Shown: in pieces, positions 11,367 through 23,100 of the stretch
How positions within the stretch are numbered: the first letter of the stretch is position 1
Layout of the letters: every line of letters starts with the position of its first letter
NCBI GenBank assembly: GCA_001931905.2
Contig: MSJI02000869.1
Location: forward strand, 97,861 to 161,860
Reading direction: 5' to 3'
Length of the DNA stretch: 64,000 nt
Source of the DNA: Cladosporium sp. IMV 00045
Lineage: Eukaryota; Ascomycota; Dothideomycetes; Cladosporiales; Cladosporiaceae
Translations under genes and position numbers: made by a program
Notes under the pieces: model-generated
What the model saw: only the letters and a program-made list of their open reading frames with translations
Databases searched by the model: none
What the model was told of the DNA's origin: nothing

Positions 11367-12886
11367 CTAAGCCCTCTGCGTCCTCCTCTTGCTCATCTTC
11401 CTGGTCTCCGCGTCCTTCTCCTTCTGCAAAAACTTCCTCTGCTCCTCCGCGTTCATCTTGCCGAGCTTGCGGTCGCGCTCCTCCTTCTTGAGCTTCTCGG
11501 CCTGCACGCGGCGCTCCTCGGCCTTCTCCTCGTCGTCGAGCTTGCGCAGCTTGCGGATCTCGTCCTCACGTGTCGCGCGCACCTTGCGCAGCGCTTCCGG
11601 GCGGAAATGCGCGCTGCTGACGAGGTGGTCGGGCAGGCGGAGGAAGGTCGCGAACAGGGAGGTGGAGGTCGGCTTGGGGTTGAGGCGCATGGAGAGGTAG
11701 ACGCGCTTGCGGGGGATGAGGTCGTCGAGCCTAGGTGGGGGAGGGGATTAGTTTGAGTTTGGGAGTGTGATGGTGGGGTTCCTCAAGGACAAAATCGTGA
11801 AAAAGCAAGGATACGACAGAGGACTTACTTCTTAGGCGCATCGATAGGTTGGTCAGTGATAATCAGAGCCTCGAGGTCCTCACCAGCGTCGGTGACAGCC
11901 TTGATGAGCTCAGGAGTGAGCATGGCCTCCGTGACCTCAGCGCTCTCGCTCATGACAGTAGCCCAGAGAGGGAGCTTAGGGTGGTCCTTAGTCGAGGTCA
12001 GAGAGATGTCGTAACGCTCGTCTCTGAGCGCCCTCATCTTGTCCTTGTGCACAACAGCCCAGACGAAACCATCGTAAGTCGAGTCCTTGCTGGCAGGCGC
12101 AGCAGGGAGCAGGGTCTTCTCCTTGCCGTCGAAGCAGTAGGCCGTGGCCTCGACTCTCTCGGCGGGCGCGGGGAAGCTGTCGGCGAAGAAGGAGGTGGCC
12201 AGCTCGCCGAACCAGGCGAGCGGGTTGTAGCGCTTGTACAGCGAGATCTTGATGTCCAGCCACGCGACGTTCTGCCTGCCGGTGCAGTAGGCGAGGTACT
12301 CGCCCTTGCTCTTCTCTTTCAGCAGGTCGGCGGGCACGTCAGTGCTGCCGGTGAGCTGAGAGGCGCCATCCTGCTTGACGTCGCCAACGCTGGTGTTCTT
12401 GCGGCCGCTGAAACCGATGCTGGCGTACTCGCTTTCGAGCATGGGCAGGTAGGTCGAGGCCCATTTCTTCGCGCGGGTGCGGTTGGAGCGCGTGCCGATG
12501 ATGTTGACGAAGACGATGATCAAGATGATTGGCACGATGAAGAGCTCCTGGTAGAAGTCGGCAATGGTCGTGCGCTCCCACACGCGGTACCACGCAGTGT
12601 ACGGGCGGTTGACATTGGAGTAGTACACCGAGGGCGAGCCAGTGGTGGAAGCTGCTGCAGCGGCTGCGCCAGATGAGACGGAAGAGGCAGCGTGCGAGGG
12701 AGCCAACGGCGAGGCTGCAGTCGCGAAGTCGGCAAAGTCTAATAGCAGGGTAAGTGGCTGTTACCCTTCAATGCCTCAATGGCTGTGAGGGGGAAGTGGC
12801 TTACCGGCATCGCTGGGAACAGCAGAGGAGACGGCGGAAGATGCGCCTCCGAAGAAGCCCTTGGCCAAGTCCGCCAGTGCCGCCAT
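11367..12886 (-). CDS. CCDC47-like ER membrane protein (DUF1682 family)
   Basis: Minus-strand exons 12886..12805, 12738..11829 and 11730..11367 give 451 residues, with both introns GTAAG...AG and phases consistent. After an Ala/Ser-rich start comes one membrane span (FYQELFIVPIILIIVFVNII, about residues 88-107). A large soluble DUF1682 domain follows, with GEYLAYCTGRQNV, PLAWFGE and the YDGFVWAVVHKDKM region. The end is a highly charged coiled coil rich in Lys, Glu and Arg (REDEIRKLRKLDDEEKAEER). The animal homologue CCDC47 is a subunit of the PAT/multipass translocon that helps fold multi-span membrane proteins at the ER; the same role is inferred here. Length and architecture match fungal homologues. 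Confidence 0.85.
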
Positions 12887-13943
12887 GTCGTTGATATAGG
12901 GCGGTGAGTGTCAGGTAGAGGCTACGTGGGGAAGGAGAAGAATTGGGAGGAGACAAGGGACAGATATGTAGAGTGAGGTCAAAGCGAAAGCTGGAGCTGC
13001 CGAACGAACGAGTGGAGACAACTGTCTGGGGCTGGAAGCTTCCAAACTTCTGGGCGAGTAGGCGAGCACGCGAGCATCTCTAGGTAATCTCGTTTCTGTT
13101 GTAAAGCGAAGATTGTATGAGCAATAGTGTACATGGTGTACTAGACAGACAACAACTGTCACAAAGTAAGGCCCGGGGCCAACAGGTTCACTGCATATAT
13201 CAGAGGCGTTGTTAATGGGATTGAAGGCGCCGCTCTCCGCGATAATGGGGGCCTATCTGCACACCTACCAGAGGCACCCGGCCATTCAATGTATTATTGT
13301 CATCAAGATGAAGAGACGTGAAGAACCTCGCATGAAGAACCTCTAAATGCGTTATTGTCTCTCCAAGGCTGTGGACAAGCGCGCTCATGGCTCGACTTGT
13401 ATGTTGATAAAGACGGATATACTTATAGATATGATGTGTGCAACATGTTCATGTATAGAAATGCACTAGTATCAGAAGAAATACAACGAGCCACGCTTGA
13501 ACGGTACCGACGAATGGTAAGAACGCTCAAAGTCGAAGAGGTCAAGAGCACTCATGCCGTTCAAACAAGAAACCCACATCACGCCCATACCACCAAGATC
13601 AAATCATTCTCAGACGTAAAAATTCATTCGCATTCTGGTGTAATAAAACCTGACAACCCTGCGTGTATACATGCGGACCTAAAGGCGTACAATCGACGGT
13701 ATGCAAACAACGTCGGCCAATTGGACTATACCTCTTCCGACTACCTTATGTAGGTACTTTCCAACAGACAAAAGGAAAATCAAAATATCCATCAAAAAGA
13801 GATCGCAGCATCCTCAGTCTGTCGTCAAGACAAGCCATGCTGTTGTATGCACACTGCCATAAAACCTCGAGAGCCGCTTTTGAGGCTTCTCGAATGAAAC
13901 CCACGACCCGCTCGGGTGTCAATCATGGATGATTGTCGAGTCT
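12887..13943. other. Intergenic region, CCDC47-like promoter and protease 3' flank
   Basis: No gene is supported. A plus-strand open stretch (13355..13753) lacks an ATG start, a recognisable domain or splice support and lies in the presumed 3' flank of the protease. Confidence 0.5.
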
Positions 13944-15564
13944 TTACTCGCGCTTGAGCTCGCGGAACATGTCCTTGAGTTCCTCGGAGATGAGGCCCTC
14001 GACCTTGTCGGTGAGCTCGGCAACCTTGTGTGCGAGCTCATCGCCCTCGGCGTAGACCTTGTCACCGGCAACCTTGGCCTCGGACTCGACCTCCTCGAGC
14101 AGGCTGTTGAGGCGGGAAGAGACCTCGTAGCCACCCTTCTCGACGATGGCGGTGTAGTTAGACTCGCCACCGCCGTTCCAGGCGAGGATGTTTGCGGTGT
14201 TGCTGGGGACGTCAGAGAGAGCGCCCTCGGTGGCGATGGAGATCAAGTTGGCCTTGAGCTTCTTCGGGGTGATATCCGCGACAGCGAAGGCAGAGTCCTT
14301 GGAAGGCTGGAGGGAGAGGAGGTAGGCAAGGAGACCAGCAACGTGAGGAGAGGCCATGGAGGTACCGGAGATGGTGTTGACGGCGTACTTGCTGCCGATC
14401 CAGGTAGACTGGATGTTAAGACCGGGAGCGAAGATGTCGTTGCACTTGCCGTAGTTGGAGAAGTAAGCACGCTCGTCAGCGAGAGTGCTGGCACCGACGG
14501 TGACGGCCTTGTCAGCAGCAGCGGGAGAGTAGTTGCAGGAGTCGGCGTTGTCGTTACCGGCAGCGACAGCGAAGTGAATACCGGCATCGACAGCAGCGTT
14601 AACAGCCTGGTCAAGGATGGAGGATTTGCCACCGCCCAAGCTCATGTTGGCGGTAGAGCCCTTGAAGCCCTTTCTCTTGCCCTTCTTCGCAATGCTGACC
14701 TGCTCAAGGTGAGACTCGGCGGCGTACTCGACACCCTTGACAACATCAGACATGGAGCCAGAGCCGTTGGAGCGCAGGACCTTGACGGCCTTGACGTGAG
14801 CCTTCTTGGCAACGCCGTACTTCTTGCCGGCGACGGTGCCGGAGCAGTGTGTACCGTGTCCGTTTCCATCCTCATCGGCATCGCCTTGCGGGATGGTCTT
14901 GCCCCAGGACGCACGACCCTCAAAGTCGACGTGCTCGATGTTAGTGCCGGTATCGACGACGTAGACGTCAACACCCTCGCCGCCGTCCTCGGCGTACAGG
15001 TACTTGTTGAAGGTGCCGAAGCTCAGGCTGTCACGGTGGGAGATACGGGCGAGACCCCAGGGGGCATTCTTCTCAGTCTCGGAGTCGGACTTGAGAGCGT
15101 GGACTTCCTGGTCCTTCTCGATGAGGTGGACCTGTGTGATGATGACTGGTTAGCTTGGTGGGAGGTTGCCGAGGCTATCAGGACCGGCTTACATCAGGGT
15201 GTCTGCGAATCTGCTCAATGACATCCTCATCAAAGTGGCCAGAGTAGCCCATCAGGCCACCGGCGATGTTGTAGGTGTGCTTGAGACCGCTGAAGATGTC
15301 ATCGACCATTGGGGTCTGCGAGCGCTTGCGGAGCTCGGTCTTTGCTGCCTGGGTCTCCTCATGGAGGCCCTGGACCCAGCCGTGGTGCTCAGCAGCCAGG
15401 TTCTGGGTGACATGGTCCTTGAAGACGATCATGTAGTTGTCCGCAATCTCCTTTGCGTTGGAAGCAGAGAGGATGGGAGCAGCATCGTTGTGGATGCTGT
15501 TGACAAGCACCGGCGACGCAGTCGCCAGAGATGCCAGCGAGAGGCCAGCCAGGGCGCCACGCAT
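13944..15564 (-). CDS. Vacuolar subtilisin-like serine protease (cerevisin/proteinase B type)
   Basis: Minus-strand exons 15564..15193 and 15131..13944 give 519 residues; the intron is 61 nt in phase 0. The chain starts with a signal peptide (MRGALAGLSLASLATASP). An I9 propeptide follows (NYMIVFKDHV ... HFDEDVIEQIRRHPDV), then the S8 catalytic domain. The triad is Asp184 (VVDTGTN), His216 (GHGTHC) and Ser382 (GTSMASPH), with oxyanion Asn317 (AAGNDN). A C-terminal extension of about 75 residues is helical and Glu/Lys-rich. This is the architecture of vacuolar serine proteases, several of which are known fungal allergens. The Met at 15564 was chosen because it directly begins the signal peptide; the frame stays open upstream but reads unlike protein. 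Role: autophagic and vacuolar protein turnover. Confidence 0.93.
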
Positions 15565-17146
15565 GATGGGCAATGTGATGGGGATGGGAAGATGAAACGG
15601 AAACAAACAAGGTGGTGATTTTATTGCGGTGAGTTGGATGAAGCGATGATGGTGATGGAGGAGGAAGATGGAGGTTGAGGACGAGGATGTAAGTCGAGCA
15701 AGATGGAGGTCGGCGACTGAGATAAGGGACGTCACGCGATAGCAGGAGCGAGGCTGGCGCCCGTATGACGATATACGTTTCCGGCGCTTGGAAGCTCTCC
15801 CCGGGTTTTGGCTCCACAGCGCCCATCGCTCGAGAGAGGAGCCCCGAGTGCACCTTGATAGACAACGCGCTCGTCCATCGACTACGACTAGGCAGCCGTA
15901 ATGTCGTGGCCGTGCTCTGTACCATACCAGGACAATCCAAATTCACAGCAGGCTTATTCTCGGAAGACCACAACCCCCCGGTCTCTCCATACGCGCAATC
16001 ACATTCATGAGAACATTCACTCAACGCCCTGCCATCGTATCGGAGCTCTACTGGGGAAAGCAGGTACCCTCGGGCCTCTGCATCCTACCATGCACGTGAA
16101 GGATCCGCATCGATCATAGCGCCACTTTAGTTGACTCACAAGAGCGGTGCACGCTTGGAATGGTCTCATGTTCCTGAATAGCACCTTATCGATGGCGTTC
16201 TTGGGGGTAGCTGAGGGTAGCTACAGCGATAGCGGAGCATGTACTGCCATAGCAACACGAAACAGACATCTATGCGTGTAGTACCTCCCTCTCACTCTCT
16301 TCCTCGCGACTCTCTTCTGAAATGTCTATGCCTGAGGATGGGTCCATGCAGTAGACGAGACAGCGCAGAGAGCGCGGAGAACTCACCGAGCGAGACGATG
16401 TGATACATCGCCTTCTTGCTCCCTTGGTTCTAGTGGCAACACGCCTCGTCGTCACGGCATCATCGAACTACGATATTGCACCATCTCAGAGTTGAGACTA
16501 CTCCTTGTTTCCCTTGACAGTAATTATTTAGACTAGCACTACTTTTACGCGTGACCCTTCAACATACAAACTGCAGTCATGCGCATGAACACAAGGTAGT
16601 ATGTAGATCTATTTACTGAGATGGTGGATCGAGCTGCCGCCTTATCATGATGCGCGTTGGTAGCAGCACAGACGCGAGAATCAGTCACACTGGCTCAGCC
16701 TGCCGTGGCTCAGCTGGCTTCCTGCACTGTCCAACATCGATAGATGCCGCGGAGAGCTGTTTCACTCACTCGAGCCGCCACGCATCACAGGGGCGAAAGG
16801 AAGGAAGGAAGACAAGCCGCCACCGGCAAATTCATGATCGCACCATTTGCCTGGAAACACTCTGACACCAAACGTTCAGCATACCTTGTACCGCTCCCAG
16901 AAACCTGCGGAATAGTCCCGAAGCCTGGCCCATCGACCTCACTACTGCTCTACTCTCTCTTAAACCGCCACCCTAGCGTCCGCGCCAAGCTCGGCCGCCC
17001 GTTCTATATTCAGTAGCAGCTGAACATCTGGATAGCAGCCTGTAGCGCTATATGACAGTCTGCCTTGCGCTTCATTGACTGTTTGCTCGGTGCAGAGTCA
17101 ACGGGACCATGTCCGCTTGAGTCCGAAGCCTGACCTGACCGACGAC
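15565..17146. other. Divergent intergenic region, protease and BEACH promoters
   Basis: This is the shared 5' flank of two divergently transcribed genes. No coding feature is recognised. The BEACH frame stays open upstream of its first ATG to about 17075. An acceptor-like TGCAG at about 17095 leaves room for an unseen upstream exon. Confidence 0.5.
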
Positions 17147-20100
17147 ATGGCCTTGACTGCAGGCCAAATCCGTCGGCCCAGGTCGTCCACCTCGGCGTCT
17201 CGAGGTTTGAATGCAGACGAACAGTCCTCCGGCGTTGCGGATCTGTGTCGCGACCTTGCCTCAGTAGCTCCATTCCTAGACGACGATGACTGCAAGCGCA
17301 TCGTGACCATCTCCCGCGGCCTGGGGCCAGCTCTCACAGAAAGCTCCGCGACCAAGGATGTCTTCAGGCGTGGAGGCGGTTTGAGCAGCGTTCTTCAAGC
17401 GATCAAGGAACTCTGTCAGTCTGGCGTTGACCAACGTGCCTTCAGTGTAGACGCTGCTGCTGAGGCCATCGCAAGTCTACTTACACTTCTCTCCACTGCT
17501 TTCAGTGGACATCGAGGGAACGAGCGATATTTTGCAGATCGTCTAGATGGCTGGAATGTCTTGCAAAATGCTTTGTTGACCTTACTGGACGTCATACTCG
17601 AAGATTCTAACCATGAGGGGCAGCTCGATGTTGCAAAGACGCTGCTTGTAGGCATCTTTCACCTTGCCTTCGGGGAAGATGATGGCAGTCGTCTGGTGGC
17701 CAGTCTCGAATCTGTGACCTCGGACGACAGTACCGATCAAGGAGCACGAAAATTGCTAAAAGGGCATGAAATCATTGTACAACCTCAAGCGTGTAGCTTG
17801 TCCATCCGGATGCTGTTGCGCCTTCTCCAAGTCCAACCCAGTGAAGACGACACGTCTCTTCAAACACTTTCCAAGTCTTCCGTCAACCTGGTATACGACC
17901 TCACTAGTCTGTGCGTGCGTAATCGATATGCACTTTGGGAAACAGGCATCACGTCCCATCTCATGTCAGTTTGGCTTGACAGCAACGCTACAGATGAGTG
18001 TGGTCTCACGGCAAAGAAATTCCTGCACTTACTCAAAGGATTCGGCGTCAGCAATCTTGACGATGCGGCACTGCTCTTTCGCCGTGCTTGCGAGTCTGAC
18101 GATGCGCGTTCTCTATTGCTCGAAACTCTGCAAGCATCAAAAGCGCCAGCTTCCATACAATTTGACTTGTCACAATCCGGCCACTCCTCAGTCGAGCTGA
18201 AGAGTTTACCGCGACCCTTCCCTCCCAGCATTGGCTACTCATTGACTGCATGGTTCCGCTTTGACGAGTTTGATTCACGCACACATACAACGCTGTTTGG
18301 CGCCTTCGATGAGACCCAGACATGCTTTCTGCTGGCATACCTGGAAAGAGATACACGATCGCTCATTCTGCAAACATCCATAAGAAACTCAAAGCCCAGT
18401 GTTCGCTTCAAGTCCACCAAATTCGCGGCTGGAAAGTGGTACCACCTGGCCATTGTCCATCGCCGGTCATCTGCGGATCCAAAGCATAGCCCTGTTATGC
18501 TCTTCGTGGACGGCGAGTTCGCCGAACAGGTGAAGATCGGGTACCCCGAAACGCCAATGCTGGAAGAGTCTCACCCACGAGAGCTGCCAATGAGAAGTCA
18601 AGGACGTCAAGCGCGGACGGTCCAGGCATTCTTCGGAACACCTGCAGACCTGGCAGCTCGACTTGGACCCAACCAAATCACAGAGAAATGGTCTCTAGCC
18701 GGCGCGCATTTGTACCAGGTGCCGTTGACAGACGAGCTTGTGGCAGTTCACCACAAATTAGGTCCAAGATACTATGGCAACATGCAGGATTGCCTCGGAC
18801 CTCTGTTGACGTATCAAGCTTCGGCGGAGTTGAACCGCTACAATGAACTTTTGCATCCGGACAAGTCAGAAAAGTCCGAGATCGTCACAGCGACGGAAGG
18901 ACGAGGAAGCGACGTCCTGACTGAATCGAAGTTACTCTTGAGCATCTCACCAATGGCCATCTTGAACCCTGACGCCTCCAACGTCAAAAGCTTGGTGGCG
19001 CAGTACGGGCTCGACAAGCGATCCAAGCAACGCTACGAAGAGCTTGTAAAGGCAGGAGAGGCTATTGCAATCAACACAGCCATTCCAACGATAAGCGAGG
19101 CTTTAGGCCGGCCATATGGCTGTGCAATTCTTAAGGGTGATCCAGTTGTCGTACTGCCCAAGTCGTTCGATGACACTGCATGGTGCTTGTCGGGCTGCCT
19201 GCCTGTGCTGCTCAAACTTCTGGAAGCTGCGACTTCGAAAGCAGCTTTTTTGCAAGCTGTCGAGATCTTCTTCGAATGCGTTCAAGATAGCTGGAGAATC
19301 AGTGAGGCCATGGAAAAAGGCAGTGGTTTTGGCATTCTATCCCTCATCATCCGAGAAAAGCTCGGCTTCGAGTCCGGTGCTTCCGCGAGCTATGTCACTT
19401 CACGCAAGCCGTCAGCAATGCTACCTCTCGAGGACCGCCAGGCGCTCCCACTGCCTCTCTTGCATTTGATCCTGAAATTTGTCGGATTCGACTGTGCAGC
19501 GCCTGAGAATTCGATGATCGTGAACCCGATGGGTTATCGAGTCTTGTTGGTCGACTTCGACACGTGGAGGAGGTGCGATGCGGAGACTCAAAAGCTGTAC
19601 TATGAGCAGTTCGTGCATTTTGTAGGCCGAAACAAGCACCACGGCTTCAACCAGAAGAGGCTCACAAGGATGAGGGTGCTGAAGCGACTTGTGGAGGGAC
19701 TCAAAGTCGAAGACGCGCCGCAAGATTGTGTGGAACCGCTTATGTCAGCTTTGAAGGCTCTCGTGGATACATCTACGCATGGCTCATACAAAGATCTCGC
19801 CATGTTCATCGCCTTTGGCCTGCACGATGAACGCGCACAACAGACGAGGCCCATCAAGAGCATTGCCAGTGCAGTACAGGTCCGACAAAGAGCGGTCTCG
19901 TGGGCTCGCAGAGGTTCATCGAGACCTACAACACCTGGGGGTGCTAGTCCAATGCCAGCCAGACCATGCATATCTCGCGCAGACCTAGCTGTGCGCATGT
20001 TAGAACTGCTCACCAACGTGCTCTCCGACGATCGAAGCCCCACCGCGACCAAGCGTTTCATCAGAGCAGTTCCGTCAAGGTGGCTGTCACACATGCTTTC

Positions 20101-23100
20101 CGAGCCCGACGTCCGTGTTGTAGTGCTAGCGGTTCGCATCGCATGTCGTTGTCTCAGCACTTTAGGTCCCGACTTCAAGAGTTCTTTCGTCGATAAGAAC
20201 GGCGGCTTCGTGACACTGAAGGCTCGGATGAAAGCGTACTGGAGAAGTCCCTCATTGTGGACACTTGCCTTCGCCATGATGTTCGGTCGCGACATCGCGC
20301 CCGCCGCCCTCCAGAACGGGCTGACCGTTTTTGGTCTTGTGGAAGCGCTTAACGTCAACGACAGCCTCTATGTCCTTCATCCAGAGATGCTCCAGCCTAT
20401 TATGAACATGCTTGAAGCCGCCCTGAGGGACGTTGTGAAGACCGACGAGCCTGCCGATTCAGACGTCAAGATCGTGAAGACGATCATGCAGTTTCTCAGC
20501 GAGCTCTACACGCGCAGCGCCGGTTTCCGCGAATTTGCGACGAGCTCACGCTATGTTCAGGAGATCTTGTTCGTCTTATACCCAGTCATTGTAGGCTCGG
20601 ACAGACTCTCTGCTGCTACTGAGTACCAAGCCGACAAGGATTCGCTGTCTTTCAAGGGCGAAGAGGTGGTGATGCGGCCACACTCCAACTCGTTAGGGGA
20701 GAGACCGCCCTCAGTAAGGAGTCTGCAGATGGAAGGCGAGAAACGACCACCTTCGCCTTCTAAGCGCGTTGCTGCCCCAAGACGCCTTTCTTCATTCGTC
20801 CTGGTCCACAAAGGTGCCCGGAAATCGAACGTACCAGCAGCCCGGTTCAGTCCAGCAATATCTACCACGAGTGCTGAACCGGTTAAGTTGAAGGTCGGCA
20901 ACTCGCTTGTTGAGTCGCTGCTTGAAGTCTGCATCAATCTCTTCATAGACCTCATTTGCAACAAAAAAGAGTTCAATGGAGTTGGCCTGTTTTTGAAAGT
21001 CCCACCAGGCTTCCGCGAGCATCAGGCTTATTTCGAGTCGTACATTCTGGTGCACACTCTTTCTCAGCTTTGGAACCATTTACAGCTAGACCAAGCACTT
21101 TTGCAAGAGACAAGAGTCTTGACCAACCTCGGAAGATTCTGTGGACACATGGCTGAAGCAGTTTTCGAGGGATGGTTCATCAACGGCGCTCAGCCCGTCA
21201 TCGATTTCATTGGCAAAGTCTTGGACTACCTGCAGCAACCAGACATTGCGGCAGTGAAAAGCGTACGTCTTTGCGCTCAGGCCATCAACACAATGCGCAT
21301 CGTTTTCCTCAGAGTGATGCTGCTGCGACTCTCGGAGCTGGACGAGTCAGTCGATGAGCTTGAATCTATCGCCTTCCTGGACCAGATGAACTACTGGCAG
21401 ACAATTCTCTTCTCCACCGAGAATCAAGAAACGCCTTTCATTCGCCTTATCTGCTACCTTCTGTACATGAAGCTCACCACAACAGTAAAATCAGTGCGAT
21501 TTGCAGCGGCTCGGTTGTGGCGCACTATGCTCATGCAGAAGCCCACAGAGACAGCGACCCTGCTCACTTACGCTATGGGCTCGGAGCAGCGACACTTGTC
21601 TACAGGATTTATGAAACTGGTGTCGCTTGACGACGAAGACTTCATTCTCTGGGTTGACGAGAACCGAAAGAGCCTCGACAGCATTTTCGTCGATGCCCTA
21701 GCCAAGCCATGGGACGACTTTGTGAGCGAGGAGAACCGCCGCAACGAAGAATCCGCCAAATTGCGTCTGAACAAGCGGAAAGAAAAGCTTCGCCAGTGGC
21801 AAAGCGAAGAGGCGAGCGTAGACGATTTCCTACAGCATTACGAAAGTTCCACGAAGCACTGGCGTGCAAACGTCCACGCGCAAGAGAAGCTGAAGCTACA
21901 AAGGTCCATGCAGGACCACCAAGAGAATGTGCACCTCGTCTTCACAGTCTTCGCTCGCTTGGAGCATTTGATGAGACAGCCCTGCGGGCTGGACGCGAAT
22001 GCCGAAATCACCAAATGGCAGCTCGATGAGACCGAAGGCGCGAATCGCATGCGCATGCGCACTCTGCCAGACTTGTCTCCAAGCACCCAGAGCTACCAGT
22101 CGAAGAGGAAATTCTCGGAGCGACACAATCTTAGCAAGCTGGCTTTGAACACGCAGGTCGGTCCTCCGATCAAAGACGATGTTGTGTCTTCTATTCCGAA
22201 CACGCCGGCCGATGCGACAGATGGCACCTCTGATAAGCCCGGCGATGGTCGATCGAGAGGTGACTCCATCTCTAATTCTCAGCTGCTGGAGGGTGGCTTC
22301 GAGATGGTTGAGGATCCTCAAGAGGGTGAAGATGGTATCATCGAAGACAAGAACCGGAAAGTGATGACGAGCTTGCAACGAGGCGATATGGTCCAGCAGC
22401 TGTACAACATCTCCCGCATTGTTGGTCTGGAAGCCTGCGAAGGTCTGTTGGTCATTGGCAAAAAGTGTCTGTACCTCCAGGACAACTTCTTCCAAAGGTC
22501 AGATGGCGAGATCGTCAGTGTCTCTCAAGCTCCCGAGGATGAAAAAGATCCGTATGTGCAGCTGATATCCGGCAAGGATGTCGGTTCGCAACGCAGCAGG
22601 AACAGCATCGGCGAGCAGGCAAGCCGCAACTGGACTTGGATGGAAGTTTTGAGCGTTTCCAAGAGGCGCTTCCTTTTCCGCGACGTCTCGCTTGAGGTCT
22701 TCTTCACCGACGGAAGAAGCTATCTCCTGACTTGCATTAACAAAAGCAAGAGAGACGAACTCTACAGTGCCATCGTCAGTCGGGCTCCTCACGTGCACAG
22801 TGCAACCACCGTAGCCAGTGAGGATGCATGGCGTCTTGACAATCTCCGCAATCCCGAAGAGGCTCCTCAATCATTTGGATCGAGATTTGCAAGTGCTCTC
22901 AAAGGCGGCACGCCGCATGCTGCTACAAAGAAATGGATCAAGGGCGATATGTCCAATTTCCAGTACCTGATGCTCATCAACACCATGGCTGGACGGTCCT
23001 TCAACGATCTGACACAATATCCTGTCTTCCCATGGGTCCTGGCCGATTACAGCAGTGATGAGCTTGATCTCACAAACCCAAAGACCTTCCGTGACTTCTC

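Noticed and set aside
11849..12676. Plus-strand 275-codon frame
   Set aside because: Antisense shadow of the CCDC47-like gene.
13929..15221. Plus-strand 430-codon frame, very rich in Val, Leu, Gly and Asp
   Set aside because: It is the antisense shadow of the vacuolar protease, whose catalytic triad is on the minus strand.
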